Origin: Nocardia alni
GTDB taxonomy: Bacteria; Actinomycetota; Actinomycetes; Mycobacteriales; Mycobacteriaceae
DNA: 64,000 bases
Assembly: GCF_019038435.1 (NCBI RefSeq)
Contig: NZ_JAGPOX010000031.1
Coordinates: 1-64,000 of the forward strand
Reading direction: 5' to 3'
This document shows, one piece after another, positions 35,130 through 44,019 of this stretch. A program made the translations under genes and the position numbers. A model generated the notes under the pieces. The model had not been told where the DNA came from and did no database searches. It worked only from the letters and a program-made list of their open reading frames with translations. How positions within the stretch are numbered: the first letter of the stretch is position 1; every line of letters begins with the position of its first letter.

Positions 35130-35238
35130 TCACACTACAGGTGTCAGCAAACTCCTCAGCCGGTCTCGGCATGGGACTCTCGCTGCGCGCATAGGTGAAT
35201 TCTTCGTAACACAAGATTGCCCGCCCCCTTTTTTTCAA
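35017..35238 (-). CDS. Possible 73-residue protein overlapping the operon's first gene
   Basis: A TTG at 35238 with GGGGAG nine bases upstream opens a frame of 73 codons (MKKRGRAILCYEEFTYARSE...). It overlaps the 5' end of the 35129 frame in another phase. It could be a coupled leader gene, the true N-terminus of the next gene split by a frameshift or sequencing error, or chance. It has five cysteines and no known domain. Confidence 0.3.
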   Translation of the reverse strand: MKKRGRAILCYEEFTYARSESPMPRPAEEFADTCSVSGYYHPVLPADGQATIGSHSTTAGCIEHSSGYPYLRC

Positions 35239-36159
35239 CGTTGTTGTCTCCCCGGCAACGTCTATGTGCCAAGAGTGTAGTGCATCATGAGCTCACAGCG
35301 GTAGGCGGAATCGAGTCCACTGCACGGCGGTGAAAGTTGGCGCTCAGCGCTTCGGCCTTGCTGACGCCGAACCTTCATGTGCTATCGCTGCCGGATATTT
35401 GAAACCTGGGTTTCTCACGAAACCAGTCCGGACCGGACGGATGGCGCCCTCGGCTATCCGGCTTGTGCATAGGGAGACCCGTTGGGCTGTGCCGGGGTAG
35501 CCGTGGCACCGGCGTGGCGGTGACGAAGCCAAGGTGGTGCGGGGGGAAGTGGTCACGGTCACGGTTGATGAGCTGGCCGACCCGATGGCCGATCGGTGAG
35601 ATCCCGGCGGCCGGGGTCGAGTGGAGAGGTAGAACGAGGCACCCCGGGGCGGGTATCCGGGGTTCGACGTGCGCTGAAACGGGTGACGTACGTCAGGTCA
35701 CTCTTCGATACCGATGTTTGCTGCCTGAGGGTTAACTGTGAGCGGTTCAGGTGTCGGCTGAGGGATGGGCATGCGGTGCGGCGGCTCGCGGTATGCTGGG
35801 ATGTGAATTGCTGTTCGGTTGCCGGATTGTGATCCGGGTGTGGATTTCGGTGTGGGACAACACATAACCCATTGCGGGGAATGTGTTCCGCGCGGTATCG
35901 GTTAGATACGACGAGTACGCATTGTGGCGCCGAATCCGGGCAGGTCGGCGAGCCGGTGCCGAGACGAGGGATTTTGCCGATTCGGCCGGATGACGCGGGT
36001 CTGCCGCGGGCCGATTCGTGGGGTCCCGCGACCCGGAACCTGCGTTCCGCATAATGTGTCGTTCAGGACGCGACCATCGGGAGGACCAGATGTCGAGGAT
36101 GTTCGTGGACGTGACGCACGCCCACCTGCCGCTGACCCGTGCATCTCGGGGGCTGTGAG
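35239..36159. other. 920-bp region without a gene; possible structured RNA remnant
   Basis: No frame with coding features is seen on either strand. Bases of about 35460-35700 on the plus strand are GC-rich and fold into hairpins, including GACGTGCG and CGTACGTC separated by a GAAA-containing loop near 35667. That arrangement is reminiscent of a group II intron RNA, but no domain V or maturase is found. The start of the region probably holds the operon promoter (possible -10 TACACT at about 35274-35279, minus strand). Confidence 0.3.
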
Positions 36160-37533
36160 GTGGCGGATCTGAACGCGGCAGTCTCCGGATATCGGACCTA
36201 TAGACAGGTGGCCCTGCAACCCGCTCGTGTGGTCCGCTATCCGCTGATCGGCGTGCTGCTGCTGGTCGGCGTGGTGCTGGTCTACGCGGCCGATCGGGCA
36301 TCGCGCCAGGGCGTCGACCGGGGCTGGTTTGTCGCGGCCTCGCTGTCCGGCCTGTTCGTGGCGCGCGGGCTGCATCTGCGCCGCCCCATCACGCTGCCGC
36401 ACCTGACCGCTGCGGTGATCGTGCTCGGCCTGTCGAATGTCGCCTATCGCGGCGCGCATCCGCTGGTCGGATTCGTATTCCTGGCCGCCACCGGACTCAT
36501 CCTGATGCTGCCGCAGGGCTCGCGCCCACAGCCCGAACAGCGCTTGCGGATCCAGGGGCTGGTGGACGAGACGACGCTCGACCCGCTGGCGCCGTTCGCC
36601 CTGCACTCGTCCAAGACCTACTTCTTCAGCGCGGGATCGACCGCGGCCATCGGCTATCGCACCCGGTTCGGTATCGCGGTCGTGGCCGGTGATCCGGTGG
36701 GCGACCGCGCCGAGTTCGGCCGCCTGATCGAGGAGTTCTCCGAGTTCGCGATGGACCACGGCTGGCGGATCACGGTGCTGGGCGCGAGCCCGGAGGTCGG
36801 CGAGCTGTGGCGCACCCGCGCGGCGAACCACCGCGGTTTGCACTCGATACCGATCGGCCGCGACGTGGTCGTGGAGGTGGCCGGCTTCGATCTGGTCGGC
36901 CGCAAATTCCGCAATCTGCGCCAGGCGGTCAGCCGCACCCGCAACTTCGGCGTCACCACCGAGATCGTGCCCGAGCGCGAGCTGACCCCGGCGCTGCGTC
37001 AGACCCTGTTCGACATCGTCGACGAATGGCACCACGGGCGCCAGACTCGCGGCTTCTCGATGATCCTGGACCATCTGCTGGACGGCCGGAACCCGGGCAT
37101 GCTGCTGGTGATCGCTCGTGACGACTCCGGCCGGGTGGTCGGCTTCCAGCGGTACGGCGAGTCCAACCACGGCACCGAACTGAGCCTGGACGTGCCGTGG
37201 CGGCGCAAGGACGCCCCGAACGGCCTGGACGAGCGGATGATCGTGGACTTGGTCGACTACGGCCGAGAGAAGGGTGTCGCGCGCATCTCCCTGGCCTTCG
37301 CCGCCTTCCCCGAGCTGTACAGCGACAAGGACCGCACACGCATCCGGCAGGGGTTGTACCTGCTGGCCCGCGCCCTGGACCCGATGATCCGCCTGGAATC
37401 CCTCTACCGGTTCCTGCGCAAGTTCAACTCCTTCGGCGACCAGCGTTACGTGCTGCTGCGCTGGCGCGAGATCGTCTTCACCGGCGCGGCCCTGCTGACG
37501 CTGGAGTTCGTCCCGCACCGCAAGCAGATCTAG
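36160..37533 (+). CDS. DUF2156 / phosphatidylglycerol lysyltransferase-domain membrane protein
   Basis: The 457-residue protein has four to five N-terminal transmembrane segments (about residues 25-120). A cytoplasmic GNAT-like DUF2156 domain follows (FALHSSKTYFFSAGSTAAIGYRT; WRITVLGASPEV; GRKFRNLRQAVSRTRNFG; ARISLAFAAFPELY). This domain transfers aminoacyl groups from tRNA to lipids in MprF and LysX. The N-terminal part is shorter than the MprF flippase and there is no lysyl-tRNA synthetase domain, so the donor is unknown. GTG at 36160 is used; GTG at 36139 is in frame. Confidence 0.87.
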   Translation: MADLNAAVSGYRTYRQVALQPARVVRYPLIGVLLLVGVVLVYAADRASRQGVDRGWFVAASLSGLFVARGLHLRRPITLPHLTAAVIVLGLSNVAYRGAHPLVGFVFLAATGLILMLPQGSRPQPEQRLRIQGLVDETTLDPLAPFALHSSKTYFFSAGSTAAIGYRTRFGIAVVAGDPVGDRAEFGRLIEEFSEFAMDHGWRITVLGASPEVGELWRTRAANHRGLHSIPIGRDVVVEVAGFDLVGRKFRNLRQAVSRTRNFGVTTEIVPERELTPALRQTLFDIVDEWHHGRQTRGFSMILDHLLDGRNPGMLLVIARDDSGRVVGFQRYGESNHGTELSLDVPWRRKDAPNGLDERMIVDLVDYGREKGVARISLAFAAFPELYSDKDRTRIRQGLYLLARALDPMIRLESLYRFLRKFNSFGDQRYVLLRWREIVFTGAALLTLEFVPHRKQI

Positions 37534-37569
37534 GCCCCGCCCCCGAGCGGTCATCCGGGCATGCTCGTC

Positions 37570-37637
37570 GTCATCCCGGCATGCTTGTGGCCGGAATCCG
37601 CGGCGATGGATTCCGGCCACAAGCATGCCGGAATGAC
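37570..37637. repeat. 68-bp near-perfect palindrome (dispersed element)
   Basis: Two 30-base arms (37570-37599 and 37608-37637) match at 29 positions, with an 8-base loop. The arm begins GTCATCCCGGCATGC. Partial copies occur at 37552-37566 and 2891-2945, and a looser one at 7054-7102. It lies 22 bases before the VOC gene start and could form a strong hairpin in its leader. Confidence 0.85.
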
Positions 37638-37658
37638 TGCGAGCGTAGCGTGCCGCGC

Positions 37659-38060
37659 ATGGGATTCACCGTCGAGCGTTTCGACCACATCGTGCTCAAC
37701 TGCCGCGATGTGGCGGCTACCGCGGCCTGGTACGAGCGGGTGCTGGGAATGCGGGTGGAGACCTTCGGTCCGGCCGGGCGCACGGCGTTGCGGTTCGGCC
37801 TGCAGAAGATCAATCTGCGGCCGGTGAGCATGGCCGCGGACGATCCGGGCTGGGTCACCGGCGTGGTCGCGGCGGCGGGGTCCGAGGATCTGTGTTTCGT
37901 CGCGACATGTACGCCGGGGGAGGTGCGTGATCAACTGGTCGCGTGTGGCGTGGAGATCACCCAGGGGCCGGTGGTGAAGGTGGGCGCGCTCGGTGAGATG
38001 GTCTCGCACTACTGTCGTGATCCGGACGGGAATCTGGTCGAAATCGCGGTTTACCACTAG
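37659..38060 (+). CDS. VOC family protein (glyoxalase/dioxygenase fold)
   Basis: The 133-residue protein has two beta-alpha-beta-beta-beta units. The first is FDHIVLNCRDVAATAAWYERVLGM with a metal-ligand His; the second ends in SHYCRDPDGNLVEIAVY with the Glu ligand. It belongs to the biphenyl-diol dioxygenase-like/glyoxalase VOC group, with no substrate evident. ATG at 37659 is close after the palindromic repeat. The MFS gene starts 51 bases downstream, probably in the same transcript. Confidence 0.88.
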   Translation: MGFTVERFDHIVLNCRDVAATAAWYERVLGMRVETFGPAGRTALRFGLQKINLRPVSMAADDPGWVTGVVAAAGSEDLCFVATCTPGEVRDQLVACGVEITQGPVVKVGALGEMVSHYCRDPDGNLVEIAVYH

Positions 38061-38111
38061 AGGTCGTTGGGCCGCTTGACATTCGAGGATCTTTCATTCG
38101 AAAGTAACCGG

Positions 38112-39410
38112 GTGTTGGAAGCCACAGATGTCTCCCGGACCGCGCTGCGCAAGGTCGGCGTACGGCTGGTGCCGTTTCTCGGGTTGCTGTATTTCGTGAA
38201 TTACCTGGACCGGGTGAATATCGGGTTCGCCGGGCCCAGCGGCATGAAGCACGATCTCGGGCTGTCCGAGACGGTGTTCGGGTTCGCGTCCGGAATCTTC
38301 TTCCTCGGATACCTGGTGCTCGAGGTGCCCAGCAATCTGGCGCTGCACCGGTTCGGTGCGCGGCGCTGGATGGCGCGGATCATGGTCAGTTGGGGCGTGA
38401 TCGCGACGGCGATGGTATTCGTGCCGAACGCCACCGTGCTGATCGTGCTCCGGTTTCTGCTGGGTGTGGCGGAGGCGGGATTCTTTCCGGGCATTCTGCT
38501 GTATCTGACCTATTGGTTCCCGCAGCGATACCGGGCGCGGATCGTCGCGATGTTCATGGTCGCGGTCCCGCTCTCCACCGCCATCGGGTCCACGTTGTCC
38601 AGCCTGGTGATTCAGTACGGCGGCGGCGTATTCGGTTTGCGCGGTTGGCGTTTCATGTTCCTGGTGGAGGGTGTGCCCGCACTGCTGCTGGGCGTGGTGA
38701 CCTGGTTCTATCTGACCGACCGGCCCGAGCAGGCACGCTGGCTCAGCGCGCCGGAAAGACAGTGGCTGGCAACCGAACTCCTGCGCGAGGAGGCCGAGCT
38801 GGAACAGGCCGAACAGTGGACGCTGCGCAAGGCGCTGACCCATCCGCGGATTCTCGGCCTGGCCGCGATCTACGGTGGCATCGCCTACGGGCTGTACGCG
38901 CTCGGATTCTTCCTGCCCACCATCATCGCCGGATTCCAGCGTCAATACGGCACGCACTATTCGGTGGTGCAGCGTGGGCTGATCGCCGCCGTGCCGTACG
39001 TGATCGGTGCGGTCGTGATGGTGTGGTGGGGCAGGCACGGCGACCGGACGGGGGAGCGGCGCTGGCATGTCGCGCTGCCGTCCATCATCGGCGGCGTCGC
39101 CATTCCGATCGCGTTGTACCTGGGCAATCCGTTCGCCGCCATGACCGCCGTGACCGTGTGCGCGGTCGGTGTGCTCGCCGGCCTGCCCACCTTCTGGGCG
39201 TTGCCGAGCACATTCCTGTCCGGTGCGGCCGCGGCCGGTGGGATCGCGCTGATCAATTCGCTGGGCAATATCAGCGGATTCGCCGCGCCGTACATCACCG
39301 GGTGGCTGAGTGATTTCACCGGGACCGAGCGCGCGGGGCTGTGGGTGGTCGGGATCTACATGGTTCTGGCGGGTCTCTGGGCGTTGGTGTTGCGGCCGCG
39401 GCGGGAGTGA
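38112..39410 (+). CDS. MFS transporter, anion:cation symporter (ACS) family
   Basis: The 432-residue protein shows 12 membrane segments and ACS hallmarks: LLYFVNYLDRVNIGFA in helix 1, LGVAEAGFFPGILLYLTYWFP in helices 4-5 and GWRFMFLVEGVPALLLG in helix 6. Such carriers import small organic anions (phthalate, hexuronate, tartrate types). GTG at 38112 gives a normal 25-residue tail before helix 1; TTG at 38067 is an alternative with AGAGG close by. It follows the VOC gene. Confidence 0.88.
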   Translation: MLEATDVSRTALRKVGVRLVPFLGLLYFVNYLDRVNIGFAGPSGMKHDLGLSETVFGFASGIFFLGYLVLEVPSNLALHRFGARRWMARIMVSWGVIATAMVFVPNATVLIVLRFLLGVAEAGFFPGILLYLTYWFPQRYRARIVAMFMVAVPLSTAIGSTLSSLVIQYGGGVFGLRGWRFMFLVEGVPALLLGVVTWFYLTDRPEQARWLSAPERQWLATELLREEAELEQAEQWTLRKALTHPRILGLAAIYGGIAYGLYALGFFLPTIIAGFQRQYGTHYSVVQRGLIAAVPYVIGAVVMVWWGRHGDRTGERRWHVALPSIIGGVAIPIALYLGNPFAAMTAVTVCAVGVLAGLPTFWALPSTFLSGAAAAGGIALINSLGNISGFAAPYITGWLSDFTGTERAGLWVVGIYMVLAGLWALVLRPRRE

Positions 39411-39504
39411 CGGTCGTATTCCCGTCTGTGATGTGCGGGCTCGCGGTGGGGAATAATCGCCCGGCCGCTGGGTTGATCAGCGTGAGCCGTGAAAGGAATT
39501 CATT

Positions 39505-40719
39505 GTGGCGAACGGTTTTTCGGCGGACGGCCTGAAGGCGCTGAGCGAGAACCTGGCGGGGTACGTCGATCGCGGTGAGGTTTCCGGGATAGTCGGGGCG
39601 ATCTATCGGCACGGTGAACTCGTCCAGGTCGACACGGTGGGGTGGCGGGATCGCGAGGCGCGGCAGCCGATTCGGCGCGACACCATTTTCCGGCTCGCCT
39701 CGATGACCAAGCCGATCACCACGGTGGCCGCGCTGCAACTGGTCGATCAGGGGTTGATCGCGCTGTCCGATCCGGTCGAGCGCTGGCTGCCCGAATTGGC
39801 CGATCGCATGGTCATGCGCGATCCCGACGGCTCACCCGGGGATCTGGTGCCCGCCGTCCGGCCGATCACCCTGGATGATCTGCTCACCTATCGGCTCGGC
39901 CTGGGCTGGGGCAGGTCTTCCCTGGGGCCGCAACTGTTCTCGCTGACCGTAGAACCGATCGGCAGCGCCCTCGGCGTGCCGGGCGTCGAGGCCCTGGACG
40001 CCGACACCTGGATGCGCCGAATCGGCGAACTGCCGTTGATCGCCCAGCCCGGCACGCTCTGGCGGTATCACACCGCCTCGGACATCCTCGGCGTGCTGGT
40101 CGCCCGGATCGCCGGAAAGCCGTTCGACACCGTGCTCGCGGAACGCATTTTCGCGCCGCTGGGCATGCGGGACACCGGTTTCGTCGTGCCCGTATCCGCC
40201 CGGGATCGGCTGTCGGTGCTCTACGACCGAAGCGGGGCGGTCGTGGACCATCCGGAATCGACGGCGTGGGCGCAGGATCCGCCGTTCGCCTCCGGTGGCG
40301 CGGGATTGGTGTCGACGGTCGACGATTACGCGCGGTTCGCCGGAATGCTGCTGGGGCAGGGCGAACTCGACGGGACGCGAATCCTGTCTCACGAGATCGT
40401 CGAGCAGATGACACGTGATTACCTCACCCCGGAACAACACGCTGCGCCACCGTTCAATCCGCCACTGGGCCAAACCATCTGGGACGAACATGGTTTCGGC
40501 TACGGCGTCCAGGTCCGCACCAGCGTCGCGGACCCGGGGCCGAGCCTCGGTGCGTTCTCCTGGCCCGGTGCGTTCGGTACCGCCTGGATCGTCGATCCCG
40601 ACCGCGATCTGGTCGCCATGCTGTTCACCCAGTCCAGTGGCATCATCGTGGCCGCCGAATGGCAGGTTCCGTTGGGCGACGATTTCTTCGGGCTGCTCTA
40701 CCGGGCGCTGGAGGATTGA
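39505..40719 (+). CDS. Serine hydrolase, class C beta-lactamase/esterase EstB-like
   Basis: The 404-residue protein has a beta-lactamase fold. The SxxK motif is FRLASMTKPITTVA, the Tyr motif WRYHTASDILGVL and a late FGYGVQVRTS...GAFSWPGAFGTAW replaces the KTG box, as in esterase EstB and related cytosolic hydrolases. No signal peptide is seen, so it is probably an intracellular esterase rather than a resistance enzyme. GTG at 39505 has AAAGGA nine bases upstream. Confidence 0.9.
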   Translation: MANGFSADGLKALSENLAGYVDRGEVSGIVGAIYRHGELVQVDTVGWRDREARQPIRRDTIFRLASMTKPITTVAALQLVDQGLIALSDPVERWLPELADRMVMRDPDGSPGDLVPAVRPITLDDLLTYRLGLGWGRSSLGPQLFSLTVEPIGSALGVPGVEALDADTWMRRIGELPLIAQPGTLWRYHTASDILGVLVARIAGKPFDTVLAERIFAPLGMRDTGFVVPVSARDRLSVLYDRSGAVVDHPESTAWAQDPPFASGGAGLVSTVDDYARFAGMLLGQGELDGTRILSHEIVEQMTRDYLTPEQHAAPPFNPPLGQTIWDEHGFGYGVQVRTSVADPGPSLGAFSWPGAFGTAWIVDPDRDLVAMLFTQSSGIIVAAEWQVPLGDDFFGLLYRALED

Positions 40720-40722
40720 GCC

Positions 40723-41565
40723 TCAGCCCGCGTCCACGTGCTTGTTCAACCAGTCGAGCAGATCGGTGAGTACCTGGTCCTGTTCGGGCTCGTTGAAGAT
40801 CTCGTGGTAGAGACCGGGATAGCGCAGGACGGTCAGATCCTGTGCGCCCGCGTCCCTTTCGATGATGTCGGCGCCCGCCGGATTGGCGAGCGCATCGGCG
40901 GTGCCCTGCATGACCAGGGTGGGGACGGTGAGCTGTTTCAGGCGCTGGACCACGGTGCCGGTGCTCAGCAGAATCTGCGCGGCCGTCCGGGCGGGCAGTT
41001 TGCCGCGGAATACCAGGGGATCGCTGTCGTAGGCCCGGACGACCTCCGGATCACGGCTGATCGTCGACGAATCCAGTTTCAGTACACCGAGATTCGGTGT
41101 CCACCGCATCAGCAGCGGGGCGAGTAGCCGCTGCACCGGATTACCCGCGTCGATCACCAGGGGCGGCGCGGATACCGCGATCCCGGCGACGTCGAGCGGG
41201 CCGCGGGTGGCCAGGTACAGGGTGATCAGGCTGCCCATACTGTGCCCGAGCACGAACCGCGGCACACCCGGATGCTGTCTCGATGCGATATCGAGCAGGG
41301 TGGCGACGTTGTCGGCAGCGCCGTCGACCGAATCCACATTGCCCTTGCGGCCGCCCGAGCGTCCGTGGCCGATGTGATCCAGCGCGTACACGGCGAAGCC
41401 GGCGTCCGACAGCCGGCGTCCGACATGCTCATATCGCCCGGAATGTTCCGCGACGCCGTGCACGAGCGCGATCACCCCGCGCACCCGTTCCTCGGGGAGC
41501 CAGGCACGCCAGAATATTCGCCCGCCGCGCCCGTCGAACTCGCCTGAATCGCTGTGGACCACCAT
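40723..41565 (-). CDS. Alpha/beta hydrolase, monoacylglycerol lipase-like
   Basis: The 280-residue protein resembles mycobacterial monoglyceride lipase (Rv0183). Seen are ALVHGVAEHSGRYEHVGRRL, the nucleophile elbow LGHSMGSLIT (Ser), the acid in VMQGTADALANP and His in GLYHEIFNEPE. YALDHIGHGRSGG is a family signature. ATG at 41565 is chosen because conservation starts there; ATG at 41619 is in frame. It is convergent with the beta-lactamase-fold gene, four bases apart. Confidence 0.92.
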   Translation of the reverse strand: MVVHSDSGEFDGRGGRIFWRAWLPEERVRGVIALVHGVAEHSGRYEHVGRRLSDAGFAVYALDHIGHGRSGGRKGNVDSVDGAADNVATLLDIASRQHPGVPRFVLGHSMGSLITLYLATRGPLDVAGIAVSAPPLVIDAGNPVQRLLAPLLMRWTPNLGVLKLDSSTISRDPEVVRAYDSDPLVFRGKLPARTAAQILLSTGTVVQRLKQLTVPTLVMQGTADALANPAGADIIERDAGAQDLTVLRYPGLYHEIFNEPEQDQVLTDLLDWLNKHVDAG

Positions 41566-41673
41566 CGCTCCGTTCGCCGCCCATCGCCGCCCGATGCGCC
41601 GGACGTCGCGTCGTGCCATTCTCCCGCCTAACCACCGGGAGGGCACGTGATCGCCACGCCGGATATGTCCGGG

Positions 41674-42579
41674 CTATCGGGGTCGTCGGTCGATCAGAAG
41701 GCGCAGGCGAGCGCGGTCGCGTTCGAGGCGGCGGGCCTCGTAGGCGATGGGGAAGTAGCGCAGGCGTTCGGGCAGCAGGGGGACCGTGCGGCCGATGATC
41801 CAGCCCAGCACCCGCATGATCGCCTGATCGGTGGTGGTCCAGGTCAGACCGAGCTTGTCGCGCGCGACCGCCGGGGTAGTGCCGACGGTGAAGAAATACT
41901 GCATACGGCCGACCGGCGCGGTCGCGGCCCGCCACAGCGGCGCGAGCGGACGGGGCACGAACGCGGGCCGCCCGATCTTACTGGTCACTGTCAGGAAGTC
42001 GCGGGAAACGGTGGTCGCGACCAGATGGTTCTCGACTCGGTCGTGGAAGAACTCGAGCCATTCGGCATACGTATCCGGAATCTCCTTGGGCGCCACGGAG
42101 AAATTACGCATCAGCTGTACAACCTCCTGGTAGTACTGCTGCTTTTCCTCCTCGGTCAGCGGCGTGCGAGTGAAGGGCCGGTTGCCCTCGGTATAGGCGT
42201 ACACCGCGGTGTGCAACACCCACGCCCACGGCCCGGACGACAGCGCGGTATGCCGAACCTCATGCGCATCAACGGTATTGAGCGTGGTGTGCATCTCCCG
42301 CAGCCGATCCGCTTCCCCAAGCGCCTCCTGCCCGCCATAGATCCACATCATCACCGAGGCGATACTGCGAACCGCGCGCCCGACCGGATCGGTCCGAAAG
42401 CTCGAATGCTCGTCCACCACCGCCGCGATCGACGGCTCCATCGTCTGCAACAGAAAAGCCGATCCGGCGGTGAACGGGAAAGTGATCAGCCCGACCTCGT
42501 CCCACATGCGACTGTCGGGTCCGAACGGCCGGCGGGGCTCTCGATCGGCTCGCTCGGATCGGCTGACTGGTGTGGTCAC
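41674..42579 (-). CDS. MpaB-type oxygenase (DUF2236) family protein
   Basis: The 301-residue protein belongs to the DUF2236/latex-clearing/MpaB oxygenase family, haem- or metal-dependent all-helical proteins. Conserved parts are FGPDSRMWDEVG, LQTMEPSIAAVVDEHSSF, DAHEVRHTALSSGPWAWVLHTAV and YAEWLEFFHDRVENHL, with candidate His ligands in the last two. GTG at 42579 has AAGGAG six bases upstream and is clearly better than TTG at 42618. Function in Nocardia is unknown. Confidence 0.87.
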   Translation of the reverse strand: MTTPVSRSERADREPRRPFGPDSRMWDEVGLITFPFTAGSAFLLQTMEPSIAAVVDEHSSFRTDPVGRAVRSIASVMMWIYGGQEALGEADRLREMHTTLNTVDAHEVRHTALSSGPWAWVLHTAVYAYTEGNRPFTRTPLTEEEKQQYYQEVVQLMRNFSVAPKEIPDTYAEWLEFFHDRVENHLVATTVSRDFLTVTSKIGRPAFVPRPLAPLWRAATAPVGRMQYFFTVGTTPAVARDKLGLTWTTTDQAIMRVLGWIIGRTVPLLPERLRYFPIAYEARRLERDRARLRLLIDRRPR

Positions 42580-43146
42580 GAGATCTCCTTCGATCACATC
42601 CGCGTGCTCGAGCAACACTCGATGAGAAACTTACCGCCAAAGCTTCTCATCATCTCAGTGCGAAGGCAAGGCGCTACGTACTCGGCCGACGGCCGAGGAT
42701 CGTTCGACGCAGTCCCTCGTCATCGCGTAGCCGATGGCCGCCGTGGGGACGAGGCGCTCGGCACGATCTGCGGGAACTCGGAGACCCCTTCGCCGCCGAC
42801 GACTTCCACTGATCGATTGCGGCGCGGCAGGTACTGTTCGCCGGGTGAGATCGATAGAAAGGAGTTATGTCAATGGATTATTTGGCCCAGGTGATAACAC
42901 TGTTCATGCAGTCGCTGAGCGCTTCCGCGTAGTAGTACGGCCGCCAGCATGACCTTGCGGCCCTCGGCATTACTTTCTCCTCGCGCGGAATCATCCTGAG
43001 CCTCGGTCGGATTCGGCTGGGGCTCAGGACTAGCGACGCGCCGTTGGCATCTACAGCGCTTCCCTCGGCTGCCACCCCCACTCCTGATCCCCTGCAACCG
43101 CTTTCGCGGTCTGACGGTGCATCCAGGCCGTGGCCGGCGTCGCAAC
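42580..43146. other. 567-bp gap with one possible microprotein
   Basis: Apart from the small frame at 42867-42932, no gene-like signal is seen. The stretch precedes a toxin-antitoxin pair in accessory sequence. Confidence 0.4.
42867..42932 (+). CDS. Possible 21-residue membrane peptide
   Basis: ATG at 42867, with a second ATG at 42873, follows AAAGGAG. From the second ATG the spacing is eight bases, ideal. The product MDYLAQVITLFMQSLSASA is mostly hydrophobic and ends at two consecutive TAG stops. No family is known for it. Confidence 0.3.
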   Translation: MSMDYLAQVITLFMQSLSASA

Positions 43147-44019
43147 TCATTTCATCTGAGGGTTACTCGCGGGGAACATGTTGAGCCATAGCTGAGTAAC
43201 CTGGGAGACAGCTGCGAGGTACGGAGGGATTTCGATGCTCAGGCCAGCGGCGAGTCGCTCATAGCGGTCCGGCCACGATTCTGGCAGTTGCGGGAGGTTG
43301 TCAGGCGGTTCGGTGTGATCGCGTTCCTTCCATACGGATCGGACCGCGGCTGCTGCTCGTTCCGGTGCGAGCAGACTGTGTTCGAGCAAAATGTTGAGAT
43401 CGACGAGGTCGCGGACCCGGGAGTTCTCACGTTCCCCGAAATCACGGAGCATCCCATGGAACTTCTCCGCCGCATGTCGGTGGATATCGACCGCTTCGAC
43501 CTCGACTGCTGGAATGTCGGCGAAGGCCAGGGAGTTGGGTATCGCGAGTTTGTCGGTGGCATGAAGTTCGTGGGACCGGGGAGACACGTCGAGTTGAATG
43601 CGTCCGAAGGGCTTGTCGGCCAGTTGAGCGCTGACGTTGGTGCGCCAAGTGGGGAACCCGCCGCTGTCGTCGCGTAGTCGTTCTGGTGGGTTGGCGGTGA
43701 AGATGAAGTAGTCGCGGTCTCGGTCGGGGGTGAGGATGTCGATGAGTCGCTCGTGGAGATCGACCGTGCTGTTGACGTCGTCGCGCAGCCCAAGGTCGAT
43801 GTCTTTGGTCAGTCGCGCACCGTCGTGTAGACGCACCTCTAGCGCCATACCGCCTTTGAGTACCCACTGCCCCGGCTCTGCCGCTTGGATGCGGGCGATT
43901 ATGCGTTCGAACATCACCCGTCTGCGTAGCCGGTCCAGGCTGGTCCTGGTCTCGGTAGATCGCGCCAGCAGTCGGCGCTCCAATGCGGTGCGCAGTGCTT
44001 GCGCGGATTGGTAGGTCAT
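43147..44019 (-). CDS. abiEii: AbiEii/AbiGii-type nucleotidyltransferase toxin
   Basis: AbiEii toxins are DNA polymerase-beta-fold nucleotidyltransferases; studied relatives (MenT) add nucleotides to tRNA and stop growth, with phage defence as one outcome. The 290-residue protein shows the characteristic WVLKGGMALEVRL and TKDIDLGLRD (acid residues of the active site), then RIQLDVSPRS and a C-terminal helical half with KFHGMLRD...RVRDLVDLNIL. ATG overlaps the antitoxin stop by four bases, the usual operon order. Confidence 0.9.
   Translation of the reverse strand: MTYQSAQALRTALERRLLARSTETRTSLDRLRRRVMFERIIARIQAAEPGQWVLKGGMALEVRLHDGARLTKDIDLGLRDDVNSTVDLHERLIDILTPDRDRDYFIFTANPPERLRDDSGGFPTWRTNVSAQLADKPFGRIQLDVSPRSHELHATDKLAIPNSLAFADIPAVEVEAVDIHRHAAEKFHGMLRDFGERENSRVRDLVDLNILLEHSLLAPERAAAAVRSVWKERDHTEPPDNLPQLPESWPDRYERLAAGLSIEIPPYLAAVSQVTQLWLNMFPASNPQMK

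Noticed and set aside
35463..35832. Two small plus-strand frames (90 and 78 codons) upstream of the DUF2156 gene
   Set aside because: No ribosome-binding site and Arg/Gly-rich shadow composition; the DNA looks structured rather than coding.
35902..37626. 574-codon minus-strand open frame over the DUF2156 gene
   Set aside because: Shadow of the plus-strand membrane protein; composition unlike a folded protein.
39505..40719. Antibiotic-resistance beta-lactamase
   Set aside because: No signal peptide and the C-terminal region is of the EstB esterase type; resistance cannot be claimed.
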